Positions 1 to 8,404 are shown, counted from the first letter of the stretch. The stretch: 13,726 bases of DNA from Phoronis ovalis (GCA_028565635.1 JAOXYB010036440.1:1-13726); one strand, 5' to 3'. The notes: generated from the sequence alone by a model not told the origin. A program made the numbers and translations.

Positions 1-152
1 TATTTCAAATGCAGTGTGATCAACAGATTAACAACTATATTTTTCTTTTCAAAAAAGCAGATCATAGAATCTTTCTAGATGTTTTTAATATTTAATTATA
101 AGGAAACCCTGTTCCATCATCGCAAAATGTATAACAAATTAAAACAAGTCAG

Positions 153-183
153 CGTTGATCCCCGCGTTGATCCCCGTTGATCC
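153..183. repeat. Short tandem repeat, three CGTTGATCC units
   Basis: Three near-identical copies of an 11-base unit (CGTTGATCCCC) lie almost head to tail, and the last is shortened to CGTTGATCC. The run is GC-rich in a very AT-rich setting. No function can be inferred. Confidence 0.7.
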
Positions 184-409
184 GGTTTCTAAAACCTGCT
201 TGATCTCTGTCAATATTTATATGTGTATTAAGTTAGATATTATCAGTTCTCTAGAAGTGTTAGAGTCGTGTGGTAATGTTTGCTTAATGATCTTCAGTGT
301 TTTATAACTCGAGTTCATATCATATAGTATAGGTTTTAACACTTTTGAAAGCTTTGAATTCTACCGATTTTTACTACTATCGCTTGCGTTTGTAGCTGTT
401 TTATCATAC

Positions 410-519
410 CTTTATCGATAAGCTTATAAATAAATATTGCTGCAATGCATATTAATGTTTCTACTTGTAATTGTTTTGCTTGGATCGGCAAAGCCATAGA
501 CGGCGTCCCACTTTCGTCA
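410..519 (-). CDS. Possible internal exon, unknown protein
   Basis: This is a 110-nt open stretch on the - strand. It is preceded by a pyrimidine-rich acceptor (TTTGTTTATTTAG) and followed by the donor AAAG/GTATGA. Read with one base before the first full codon, it encodes about 36 residues starting DESGTPSMALP and ending IYKLIDK. There is a short hydrophobic run (LICIAAIFIY) in the second half. It is more GC-rich at its 5' half than its surroundings. I do not recognise the protein. Its entry phase (2) does not match the exit phase (1) of the candidate exon at 1626-1887, and a candidate stop and poly(A) signal lie between them. It is therefore either part of a different gene or a chance open frame. 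Confidence 0.2.
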
Positions 520-846
520 CTAAATAAACAAAACAAGGGCGTAAATGCATCTTGGGCCAAAAAATAGGAAACACATATCCATTACTTTAGGTACTTGGCC
601 TTGGCTGTCTAGTTATCCCGGGCTAGGTATTCATAGACTGTACATGCAGGTCTTGCGTCCTCTGATAATGGAACATTTAAATAAAAATAGAATGGTTTTT
701 GTCCAGAATTTTAATCCTGCCAATAGGTATTTATTTCTGACTGTACATGCTGTACTGTATTAGTTTTCCGAATTATTTTTTGTTTCACCTAAATTTTTAT
801 TAAAACATAATCGAATATGCTTTATACCAATTATATATGTATATAT

Positions 847-852
847 TTTATT
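847..852 (-). terminator. Poly(A) signal AATAAA for candidate - strand gene
   Basis: AATAAA on the - strand lies 65 nt past the TGA of the candidate terminal exon at 917-960, a normal spacing for 3' end formation. In DNA this AT-rich, the hexamer alone is weak evidence. Confidence 0.35.
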
Positions 853-916
853 CAGTATATATACCTATTAATCCGGATCATAGATTTAAAAGAATTCGTC
901 AAGTGTGTAAGATTGA

Positions 917-960
917 TCAAGGAGACAGTTTCAATTTGTCACTGAGCACCACCTGTCCTA
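917..960 (-). CDS. Candidate 3'-terminal coding exon, unknown protein
   Basis: An acceptor (TGTATTATAG) is followed by two bases completing a codon, then 13 codons reading GQVVLSDKLKLSP, then TGA at 919-917. The entry phase (1) fits the exit phase of the 1626-1887 candidate exon exactly, with the joined codon GTA (Val). An AATAAA follows downstream. The acceptor has a weak pyrimidine tract and the exon is short, so phase agreement, the stop and the poly(A) signal are the only support. Confidence 0.3.
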
Positions 961-1060
961 CTATAATACATAGCAAAGTTTAACATAAGATGCGTCTTCT
1001 GTATTTTTAATAAGTACCTGTATATATTTTCATATATCAATATAGTATTTATAATATACA

Positions 1061-1171
1061 TATTATTTATGTCCCTTTTGAAACAATGAATACATTGTCA
1101 TAAACGCCATGTATTATTTATGTGACCAATTTGTTTAAAAACAAACTACACCTATGAAAAAATGAATACAT
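1061..1171. repeat. Degenerate direct repeat
   Basis: TATTATTTATGT occurs at 1061-1072 and again at 1112-1123. AATGAATACAT occurs at 1085-1095 and again at 1161-1171. The order is the same in both, so this looks like an old, imperfect local duplication. The rest of 961-1625 is AT-rich DNA in which I see no gene. It would be an intron if the flanking candidate exons are real. Confidence 0.4.
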
Positions 1172-1605
1172 AAAATATTTCATTGTAATTAGAATTAAAA
1201 TTTCGTACAAAGAGTAATAAATATTTTTTTTTTGTATTTCTGAGATAAAACGCCATGCCGATTTCTCTATAGCTACTTCTGTTGCTTAGAAATGGGTTAA
1301 TGATTATGTGTATATACAATGTCTTTTACAATTTGAACTTTTCAACAGCAATATACCTAGCCTGCTCCAATTAATTGCAGCATTAATGAACAGAGAACGT
1401 GCCTTGATTGGGGTGATACAAAAATGCGACGCTCTTCAAGTAGACTCTAGTCAACACATATAAAGTACTTCCCGCACACGTGTGCAAGCAAAACATTGTG
1501 AGATTAACATTTGATAAATTTTTGCTCGTCATAAAGCTTGAAACTTTAATGTTATGAAAAATGTATCAACGACCTACACGTGGACACGGCCCAACAGCAT
1601 CCGCG

Positions 1606-1621
1606 ATATATATATATATAT
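1606..1621. repeat. (AT)8 microsatellite
   Basis: A perfect (AT)8 run lies just past the donor end of the candidate - strand exon at 1626. Confidence 0.8.
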
Positions 1622-1625
1622 TTAC

Positions 1626-1887
1626 CTCTTATCAAAGTGTGCTCTATTTCTATAGTTTTAAAAATATTGTTCTTTTCTGAAAGATCAAATTTTTCAGTAA
1701 AGTGGACAGATCTTATCTCTATACATACAGTTAAATTCGATGTTCTGTATTCTCGATCTGGTATCTTGTGTTTTTCTTTTCGATTGCACGCTGTGGCATT
1801 TTTGCCAAATTTGTTAGGCTTCATAATAAACTGGAATGTGTATTGCATTTTGACAACCTTTTCCAGTTTGGCAGGCAATTTATTTAC
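1626..1887 (-). CDS. Candidate internal exon of an unrecognised protein
   Basis: This 262-nt stretch encodes 87 residues without a stop. It is bounded by the acceptor TTATCTATAG and the donor AAGAG/GTAAATA. An in-frame TAG sits at the acceptor itself, so the frame is open only from the exon edge. The peptide starts VNKLPAKLEK and ends EIEHTLIR. It is lysine-rich with alternating hydrophobic and polar residues, as in beta-strands. It has two N-glycosylation sequons (NAT at residues 30-32, NLT at 51-53) and two cysteines (34, 55). Sequons and beta pattern would suit a secreted or ectodomain segment, but this is inference. It enters in phase 0 and leaves in phase 1, matching the candidate last exon at 917-960. 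I recognise no family and found no convincing upstream exon with the required phase. The + strand is also open over most of this stretch (1580-1897), which lowers confidence. Confidence 0.35.
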
Positions 1888-3064
1888 CTATAGATAATTT
1901 TTGTCTTCTCAGAAACTTGGAGATAGGGTCCTTGAAGCATTAGAAGCATCCTCGAATTGTCTTTTTTTACTATTTTTTTAGCTTGTACATTCTAATTATA
2001 TTTAATTTAAAGTTCGAAATTAAGTACAAGTTGAATTTTGTAATCTGCAAATTGGCTAGTGCACCAAGGAAAATGCTTCCAAAGAAAAAAATTATTCACT
2101 TAAATTAAAGTCCAGTTCAATTAAAAAGTAGAAGCTTTTGCAAAAATCACATACATTGGAATGTCAATTTTTTTAATGATATGCACCAGGGTATGTACCT
2201 TAGCGATATAACAAAACGACACGTGCTTGATTTCATTCTCAAATAATCAACCTAAATAAAAAATAAGCGTTTTATTTGGGCTCCAATAAAATGCCACAAT
2301 TAAACACAAAGTGAACACATAGATAAGAATGTGTTGTATTTAACACATTTGGAAACCATATCAACAGCATGTATTATCAATCACTTAATGCCTCTTCATT
2401 CAATAACGTGCTTTATGAAGTGTGCTTTGCAGTAATAATTTTACACTTGATGTTTGTCTTCTAATTCATCGCGGCTACTATATATCTATATCTTTATAAA
2501 TTAACATCACTTAAACACGCGGAATATATCTTAGTGTTGGGTCTAATAAGGATTGAGTTTAAATAAGATAATGAACCGGAAAATTTAGAGTGGTAACCGT
2601 GTAACTGGATGCATTTATGCAGCTTTGTTTCGTTATGTACATTCTATTCATATTAAACTACACAAACACTTGCTTAAAAGTATCGGAAAACTTTGTAAAT
2701 CACCGTGTGCAAATGATAACGTAACTACGTAGTGAGCTTTGAAATCTCTAAAATACCTTCACTTTGATTTATAATAATGAATTTCTCCTGGAGAATATAT
2801 GACTTTAAAAAACAACATTTGTTTAACATTAACAATTGATATTCTATGCAGAATTGACAAAGCTAAAGAACTCTTCGTACGTTTAATCTTCAGTTTAATA
2901 TGTCAAACATTTGCCCAATGTTACTTAAAATAAAGGAAGAAGCTAATCAGATTGCATGATCACAAAAAAATAAGAGATTTTCAATAAAAAAGTGTAAAAT
3001 GTTTTAACGAAAATACGGTTATTTTTTTCGTGATGAGTACATGCAACTTTATTATCTTTTGTAG
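1888..3064. other. No recognisable gene
   Basis: This is AT-rich DNA without a supportable coding region. A few short splice-like open pieces occur, for example on the - strand near 2195-2250 and 2757-2800 and on the + strand after an acceptor at 1911. They are under 70 nt, and their phases do not agree with each other or with the flanking candidate exons. Confidence 0.5.
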
Positions 3065-3107
3065 TCACATCGAGGCCATCCTCTACCGGGGAGGTGGTGA
3101 ATGTCAG
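3065..3107 (+). CDS. Candidate 43-nt microexon
   Basis: A 43-nt block that is clearly more GC-rich than its surroundings is framed by a good acceptor (TTATTATCTTTTGTAG) and the donor CAG/GTCAGT. Two frames are open. One reads HIEAILYRGGGECQ and ends in phase 0. The other reads TSRPSSTGEVVNV and ends in phase 2. The second can be joined in frame to the open terminal stretch at 4025-4226. The first can join a short frame after an acceptor at 3515, which stops at a TAA near 3550. I cannot decide between them and recognise neither. The sharp composition change and both splice sites are the reason to list it. Confidence 0.35.
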
Positions 3108-4024
3108 GTCAGTAAAATTACTTATGCTATCATATCACTTACCACGATGTGAAGATTAATTATTGTTAATTTGCAGGTGTAATTTAGCTTTAACTGAATT
3201 TATGTTTATACTAATCATACTAATATGATGTGATAATCATCTTATTTATTGAACAGTTCACGCTTATTTATTGTTATTAAATTTTCACATGTATTAGGAT
3301 AATGGAAAGGAAATCAAGGAAACGGCCTTTCTTATAAAATACGCTATCTTATTTGACGGTCATTTGCGCGTAAACAGCCGATGAAAGTACTTTGTATACG
3401 GCCAGAAGAACAAGAAGAATAGACTAATTGTATTTACCTGGTTTAGTCTTAGTCTCATTTTCATTTTGAGGTGCGATGAATTTAAAATTCATTCGTGAAA
3501 ACTTATATCTTCAGGCACTGGAATTCCTGGGGTCGAAATCACAATTATCTTAAAGGAAACACACAACATAACCGTTATTCATTAAAAAGATTGGTCTTTT
3601 TTACTTCTTTATCTGCAGAAAACCAATGTAGTACTTGTTCGTATATTCTATTACACGTTCGAGCGACTAAAATAGTAATCGCAACGGGTAATCGCAGCAA
3701 TCCAGTTGTCGTCGCCTTTGTGCAGTACCATAAATATATGGCAGAAATCTATGATACATTTTTAAAATTATGACATTGATAATGATTAAGTTTAATAAAT
3801 GCACGGTTCAAATGCCTAATATTAAGAAGGATTGTAGACTTGATTTATTTTACTGGACTTCATCACCACGTGGCCATCCATGCATTTTTTGCTTGAACAT
3901 TATTTTACTTGTAACAGAAGCACATCACAGTAATAATAATAAAAAGAAAATATAAATAATAATTTAAAAATATTTAAGCAAGCCTAGATTGAATGGGTTA
4001 GCAATGTATTTGTTCCACAGGTAG
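3108..4024. other. No recognisable gene; possible intron
   Basis: This is AT-rich sequence. Open frames at 3495-3773 and 3770-3955 (+ strand) have no family resemblance, compositional shift or matching splice structure. If the 3065-3107 and 4025-4226 candidates belong together, this is their intron. An 8-bp inverted repeat (ATGAATTT/AAATTCAT) lies near 3476-3494. Confidence 0.4.
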
Positions 4025-4226
4025 TTGTTCAAGCGCCGCCAGTCGTGAAATAGTGGAACCAGCCTCCAATCGACAATTTCGCCATCTTCTGGGCGTTTGC
4101 AAGCATAAGTTCACAAGTTGTGTATTAATATCTTCGCAATGCCAAGAGAATATTCTCACATACGTTCCCGTATATTCAGAAGTGTATACGAATGGACTAC
4201 CACTGCGTTCAGAGGATGTTGTGTAA
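4025..4226 (+). CDS. Candidate terminal exon, partly repeat-derived
   Basis: After the tandem acceptor TTCCACAG/GTAG the + strand is open for about 67 codons to a TAA at 4224-4226. The peptide begins CSSAASREIVEP and ends GLPLRSEDVV. Using the downstream AG (position 4024), the entry phase (2) fits one of the two open frames of the microexon at 3065-3107, and the joined codon is AGT (Ser). An AATAAA lies at 4338-4343. Against a real exon: a run this long is expected several times by chance in a window this size, and its second half (4130-4216) is a repeat found again at 10282-10361. It may be an exonised repeat or not coding at all. Confidence 0.25.
4130..4216. repeat. Dispersed repeat, copy 1
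   Basis: This copy shares the opening 17 bases ATCTTCGCAATGCCAAG with copy 2 at 10282-10361. It then shares alternating similar blocks (ATATTCTCA, GTGYATAYRMAA, TTCAGAGGA) in the same order and strand. It is an unclassified interspersed repeat. It contains the 12-bp perfect palindrome GAGAATATTCTC, which copy 2 has lost. Confidence 0.7.
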
Positions 4227-4932
4227 ATAGACTAGAGAAATAATTTTGAGAATATTAATAATTATAGTAGATTTTATTTCCACACAAAAGTTAGCTACAA
4301 CAATAACAATAGCACCAGTAATGTCTACTTTAAAAAAAATAAATAATTTTAATGACCGAGATGACGAAATAATTAAATAAACTTATTAGTCTCATACTTT
4401 TTACAGTCTTGTCACAAAACAAAAACGGATTAAAGATGGTCTCTCAAAACAGACAAAAACTTTATGTGAATAAATGCAAAACCGACTAGTATTCTCCACA
4501 AAAAAGTTACACATATTCCAGGTTTTTAGTGCAATTCAAAATGTAAACAAAAATTAATAAATTATTCATAGTTGTGACTAGGTATCCAGTTACTAAATAA
4601 AAGGAGTCCATTTTTCTCACTGAAATTACGTCTAGGCCTGCACCACTATCGGTGTGTAACGGAGCTCGGTAGATTACTTACGTTCTCATCTTCAGCAATT
4701 TTTACCATCGATGTCGTACGTTCTGTACCCGCTGCGTAGTTGCACGTTAAACGCCTTCTCAGTGGTGGTTCCAAGCACTAATTCAGAGGCATAATTCCTA
4801 TCTCACTTAGGGTAATGTGGGTGCACTTTTCAACTGTTTATGTGGCCTACTGTTAATCTATATGAGGAACATACCATGAGAATCGCAGGGTTCATTTCCA
4901 GTACCATAAACAAGTATATGATATTGTACTGC
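4227..4932. other. Gene-free stretch with a GC-richer island
   Basis: This stretch is mostly AT-rich, with possible poly(A) signals (AATAAA at 4338-4343). Positions 4620-4830 are clearly richer in GC and CpG. They are open for 36 codons on the - strand (4802-4695, including LGTTTEKAFNVQLRSGYR) and for a similar length on the + strand. Both frames end in stops, and no complete splice-site pair fits either. It might be a decayed coding fragment or an unrecognised repeat. Confidence 0.4.
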
Positions 4933-4938
4933 TTTATT
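4933..4938 (-). terminator. Poly(A) signal AATAAA of the C8orf48-like gene
   Basis: A canonical AATAAA on the - strand lies 45 nt past the TAG stop at 4986-4984. It is the first such signal after the gene and implies a very short 3' UTR. Confidence 0.6.
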
Positions 4939-4983
4939 CAATAATGCTAGAGGTTCATTGCAGCTAGGTACATCTAAAATCCT

Positions 4984-5838
4984 CTATGACTTCGGCCCTG
5001 TCTCTTGATGAAGCAATCTTTGCCATATTATGTTAGGATTGTCTTGAAGTCTGGGTAGTTCACTCACTATATTTCCTATTGAAGTTAATGAATCCATTGT
5101 ATACAAGTATTGTTCAATTTTCTTTTCTGTCTGTCTTTTCTGTAGCATAGAAATTTTCTGTTTGGCATATGAAGTCATTGCAAATTGTTCCATTTTTTGC
5201 TTACACTGTTTACACTTTTTTGCGTAGTGAAAGTCTGTTTTGGCAGCCTCTTTCATATCATGAAGTACATTTTCTGTTTTCATTCTTTCAATTTGTCTTC
5301 TTGGAAATGGCAGTAATTTCTGACTGTCTAGTTGAAAGTCATATCGTTCTGGAATTCTTACATCTTTTTTTGCAGCATAAAGAGATATTTGCATGCCGTC
5401 TATTTTTCTCTTGCAGAATTGTTTTTCCTTTTTGGACACAACTCTTTTTTTCTTCATTTTTAATACTGCATTTCGATCTGCAACATTTAGTTTACTTAAC
5501 ACAGCATTAACTTTTGTCCGACAGTAATCCACTACTGCTTGATCTTCATTATCTATTTCTGAATCCGAAGACACAAAAGAACTGCTATACACAACATCAT
5601 CACCTGACTCCGATTCAAAGCTGCTACTGGAATAAGTATTAGTGTTATAATTATCAGATTCTATGGAATGAATACCATTTCTGGCACTGTAGTAGCTGTC
5701 CTTTGTTTTTTCAGTAGAAATAGTGCTTGGATCAGCATTGCTACAGAAAGAAAATTCTGTTTCTGTTTTTATATCAGGGACGACACTTGTTATGCTTTCC
5801 AATGTAGCATCACCAGATGATATCTCCGGTGTAGACAT
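4984..5838 (-). CDS. C8orf48-like protein of unknown function
   Basis: A single open frame of 284 codons runs from ATG (5838) to TAG (4984-4986), by far the longest in the window. The N-terminal ~100 residues are acidic, low-complexity and Ser/Thr-rich (runs such as SSSSFESESGDD and SDSEIDNEDQ), so probably disordered. Then come AVVDYCRTKV (101-110), a strongly basic stretch at 127-145 that could act as a nuclear localisation signal, and a CxxC pair (C209, C212) inside KKCKQCKQK. A Lys/Gln/Glu-rich helical or coiled-coil segment spans about 213-245, and the C-terminus carries PRLQDNPNIIWQRL (262-275). The order CxxC, Lys-rich helix, then a final PRL..(D/N)P.IIW.RL matches my recollection of vertebrate C8orf48. 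That protein is about this length and has no established function. Recognition is from memory and needs a search. The downstream coding part has no intron. An acceptor at 5870-5869 implies at least one upstream non-coding exon. DUF-type or other coiled-coil proteins are the main alternative. Confidence 0.8.
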   Translation of the reverse strand: MSTPEISSGDATLESITSVVPDIKTETEFSFCSNADPSTISTEKTKDSYYSARNGIHSIESDNYNTNTYSSSSFESESGDDVVYSSSFVSSDSEIDNEDQAVVDYCRTKVNAVLSKLNVADRNAVLKMKKKRVVSKKEKQFCKRKIDGMQISLYAAKKDVRIPERYDFQLDSQKLLPFPRRQIERMKTENVLHDMKEAAKTDFHYAKKCKQCKQKMEQFAMTSYAKQKISMLQKRQTEKKIEQYLYTMDSLTSIGNIVSELPRLQDNPNIIWQRLLHQETGPKS

Positions 5839-5868
5839 ATTGATTCTCTGCTATTTCCTTCTCAGCCT

Positions 5869-5870
5869 CT
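5869..5870 (-). promoter_or_regulatory. Likely splice acceptor in the 5' UTR of the C8orf48-like gene
   Basis: On the - strand TTTTTTGCAG ends here, 30 nt upstream of the ATG. It is a strong pyrimidine tract plus CAG. It suggests that the whole coding region sits in one 3' exon starting at 5868, with the promoter and first exon at higher coordinates. I could not identify that first exon. Confidence 0.45.
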
Positions 5871-5948
5871 GCAAAAAATCCATCAGATTTATTATCATAC
5901 AATTTTGTCCAAAACTGAATCTTACTTTTTTAAGAAAGCTTTTGGTCA

Positions 5949-6008
5949 TATCTCAAGATCTTCATAAACGAGGAGTGATCCTGAGGGATTGGTGAAGATC
6001 TTGAGATA
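5949..6008. repeat. Perfect 16-bp inverted repeat with 28-nt spacer
   Basis: TATCTCAAGATCTTCA (5949-5964) is repeated in exact inverted orientation at 5993-6008. Each arm contains the palindrome AAGATCTT. The spacer holds a smaller dyad, AGGA-GTGA-TCCT. It lies about 80 bp upstream of the likely 5' UTR acceptor of the C8orf48-like gene, so in an intron or promoter region. Function is unknown. It could form a hairpin or be two sites for a dimeric factor. Confidence 0.8.
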
Positions 6009-7480
6009 AGACTCAAACAATCCCCATGGGTGATTGCAACTAAGGAGGTATGTGAATATGCTCCATGAGGGGTCTGGTTTTCAATGTCTGCAGCGTTTAA
6101 AAGTCAGAAAAGTGGTAACGTTCTCAAGCAACAAGTTCTGAAAGCGGCTGTGAACCAAAAGCAAATCATGCAACATCTCCTTAAGCATTAATTTACTTAG
6201 CCCAAGTTAAACAGGCCATAGCAAAGAATACAATACAAATCAAGAACAATATTAGTCCAAATAATAGATTACAATTGTATCGGGTTATTAGGGTTTGTGT
6301 ACAAGATACAAAATGTTAAGAGGCCACTTTTACAGTTCTCAAGCAAGTCACGATATACCAAAAAGTATAGCATACAAAATTCATTCTGATAACTACAATG
6401 GAATGCTATAAAAGAAAAAACACTTGAATCAATGTATAAGACCGTTACTTACATATACATTCCTCTCAATACTAGAAAATATTATAAACAAAAAACAAAA
6501 ATCAACAATATTTGAAGGGATGGGGCATGTAGTTATAAGTTTCTTAAAGGCAGCTACGTATTCACAGATTGCTATTGGTATTAAGGTGCCGAGGTCACTA
6601 CTGTTGCCTGCATTTTTACCTGCCTGTCTGAAAAGCCACTTTTTATTAATAAAATTCTTGAAACCTGGATCTGTAGAAAATATGGATTTGATATAATTTG
6701 GTTAAGGACAATTAAATATAGGTGCAAATCTATTTATTTTTTAAAAATTATGTCTTATATTTAAATTCAAGTTTATTTATGCATAATTCTGCCAAAATGG
6801 CGACCCCATTAGCAGAACATGTTTCAAGTAAAATCTCTTATACGACTGTGTAAAGTGACAATTTAATCATCCCAATACCCTTTGCCTCTAGATTACGACA
6901 TGTGGAATGCTAGAATCGCTGAACTAAACAACTATGACTGTAAACTTTTATTAATATTTAGCCCAAAATGTGATTATGTAGTGCTTTAACTATTTAGCAT
7001 TACAACCATACCAAATAACACTGCATTACTGGTGGATAATGCTTGCAACCATTGATATTTTGGAGGTGTGTGTATTTCAGGTAGCCATTTCTTACAACTA
7101 CCTATACGACCCCTTAATGGAATGAAAGAATTATGCAATCTTTCAATTCAAACTCTCACCTTCTAACAAAATGTTTTTCGTCTCGGATACCAGTTATCTT
7201 GTTACTCCATCGACATGTTTCAATCTGCAATATTAATGAATTTTAGTAAGGGCATAACAGTCTATGTCAAGGTAATTTTCGTACTGGAAAATAGGTCCTT
7301 AAACTTAGTATAGCCTTGCCCTCTTCTCCCCATCTTGTGTCTTACTTGAATTTGATGTCTAGTCCAATTCACAATGTTTATAAACAACTATACAGCTGTA
7401 GCTAGTGACAGGACATTTTCTGGTGTTTTTTTTTATATTGATGATATATTGCATGGTATGAATATGTACAGCACATCTTG
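6009..7480. other. No recognisable gene
   Basis: This is AT-rich unique-looking DNA. The open frame at 6424-6696 (+ strand) has no family resemblance, and I see no matching splice sites. No RNA gene, tandem array or mobile element was recognised. Confidence 0.5.
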
Positions 7481-7489
7481 AACTATCCC
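7481..7489. repeat. Target-site duplication, left copy (AACTATCCC)
   Basis: These nine bases are identical to 7775-7783 and immediately abut the left end of the palindromic element at 7490. Confidence 0.8.
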
Positions 7490-7774
7490 TAGACTTGCTC
7501 CAGTCCTTGTTAAAAAAAAAAAAAAAAAAAAAAATTATATTTAATTCTCTTTTTTGTCTTTTACATCAGTATTTTTAATTATCTCGAAATTTTTTTTTTT
7601 TTTACTATCATATATATGTTGGGTGTTTGCCGTCCACAATGGACGGCTAACACTCAACATATATGATAAAAAAAATAAAAAAAATTCGAGATAATTAAAA
7701 ACACTGATGTATAACACATAAAAAAGAGAAATAAATTTTTTATTTTTAAGTTCATAGGGACTTGAGCAAGTGTA
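7490..7774. mobile_element. Palindromic (foldback) MITE, 285 bp
   Basis: The element is nearly one continuous inverted repeat. The left arm (about 7490-7636) pairs with the right arm (7640-7774) around a 3-nt CAA centre, where GCCGTCCA faces TGGACGGC. The ends are TAGACTTGCTCCAGTCC on the left and TACACTTGCTCAAGTCC (complement) on the right, 15 of 17 identical. It is flanked by the perfect 9-bp direct repeat AACTATCCC. The left arm has an A24 run (7512-7535) that the right arm lacks at full length, so the arms differ by about 12 nt. No coding capacity is visible, so it is non-autonomous and would need a transposase supplied elsewhere. A 9-bp duplication with long terminal inverted repeats fits the Mutator-like group best. 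Other 8-9-bp TSD superfamilies (hAT, P, Merlin) cannot be excluded. The open frame read across it (7541-7819) is an artefact. Confidence 0.85.
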
Positions 7775-7783
7775 AACTATCCC
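7775..7783. repeat. Target-site duplication, right copy (AACTATCCC)
   Basis: An exact match to 7481-7489, directly adjoining the right end of the MITE. Confidence 0.8.
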
Positions 7784-7938
7784 ATGCACCCAGTTCTCCG
7801 TTTCAGGACAGCCATTCACTGAGCTCTTGTATGCAACATCTGGGCTTTATTTAGCTCTGATTTTTGACCGAATTAGAAGTATGATCCTTTTTTTTTAATA
7901 AATAAGCTGCGTTGATCTGGTGTATGACTAAAATATAA

Positions 7939-8047
7939 CCCGTTTTCCACTAAATGTAAATTAACAATCAGGTTTTTTAGCAAAAAAAAGTTAAGCAAGC
8001 CGGTTTTTTGGCAGAGAAAAATAGTTGACAGGATCCGGTTTTTAAGC
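7939..8047. repeat. Degenerate minisatellite, ~31-35 bp period
   Basis: The motif (C)GGTTTTTT recurs at 7971, 8002 and 8037, preceded by the weaker CGTTTTCC at about 7940. Each is followed by an A-rich middle and a GTTRA-CA tract. The units are about 31-35 bp and diverged, with three clear copies plus a partial one. A further GGGGTTTTTAT and CCGGTTCAT lie at 8093-8125. The repeat is also visible as a periodic Lys-Asn/Lys-Thr pattern in a - strand frame, which should not be read as a protein. Confidence 0.55.
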
Positions 8048-8404
8048 CTATGCCGCACACACGCCTACCCAGAATTTTGTAAAGTACCCCGGGGTTTTTA
8101 TAAACTTGAACTTCATCAGCCGGTTCATAACATAGGCCTAAGTATTTATTTCGTAAACCCCGATGTTCCTATACTTCAACTCAAGAAAACTTGACTGAAC
8201 TTGAAGGTGTCCGGACTGTTGCGGAACTGTAGTTAGCAACAACTAACACATGATATCTAAAGTTTCGATCTACCTCCTCGATCTTCCTGAGGTTTGTCTC
8301 TCACCTACTACAAGCGTAGGATTTTAAGAGTTTTATCCTAGTTCAAGCTAATGCACAATGCTCCACGGTAGCCTAGGTCAAACTAATCTGTTATACATAC
8401 AACC

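Noticed and set aside
1345-1495. Short protein-like frames on the - strand (for example one ending before a GTATAT donor)
   Set aside because: No acceptor with a pyrimidine tract is present, and the phases do not link the neighbouring candidate exons.
1580-1897. 105-codon + strand open frame
   Set aside because: It is antisense to the better splice-framed - strand block and starts in an AT microsatellite. It has no family resemblance.
3438-3464. ATG followed by eight codons and a donor on the - strand (MKMRLRLNQ), in phase with the 1626-1887 candidate
   Set aside because: It is too short to support a first exon. Another frame through the same DNA is equally open, and there is no promoter evidence.
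4146-4157. GAGAATATTCTC as a heat-shock element
   Set aside because: It has only two GAA/TTC units, lies inside a dispersed repeat and is lost in the other copy.
5169-5510. 113-codon + strand open frame
   Set aside because: It is the antisense shadow of the C8orf48-like gene, hydrophobic and Phe-rich as expected from the complement of Lys-rich codons.
7541-7819. 92-codon open frame on the - strand
   Set aside because: It runs through the palindromic MITE and its homopolymer tracts, so it is an artefact of low-complexity DNA.
7873-8058. 61-codon - strand frame with periodic Lys-Asn/Lys-Thr pattern
   Set aside because: The periodicity is the translated minisatellite, not a repeat protein.
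8090-8130. CTGATGA on the - strand as a hammerhead ribozyme core
   Set aside because: There is no GAAA segment or pairing stem II/III at the required distance.
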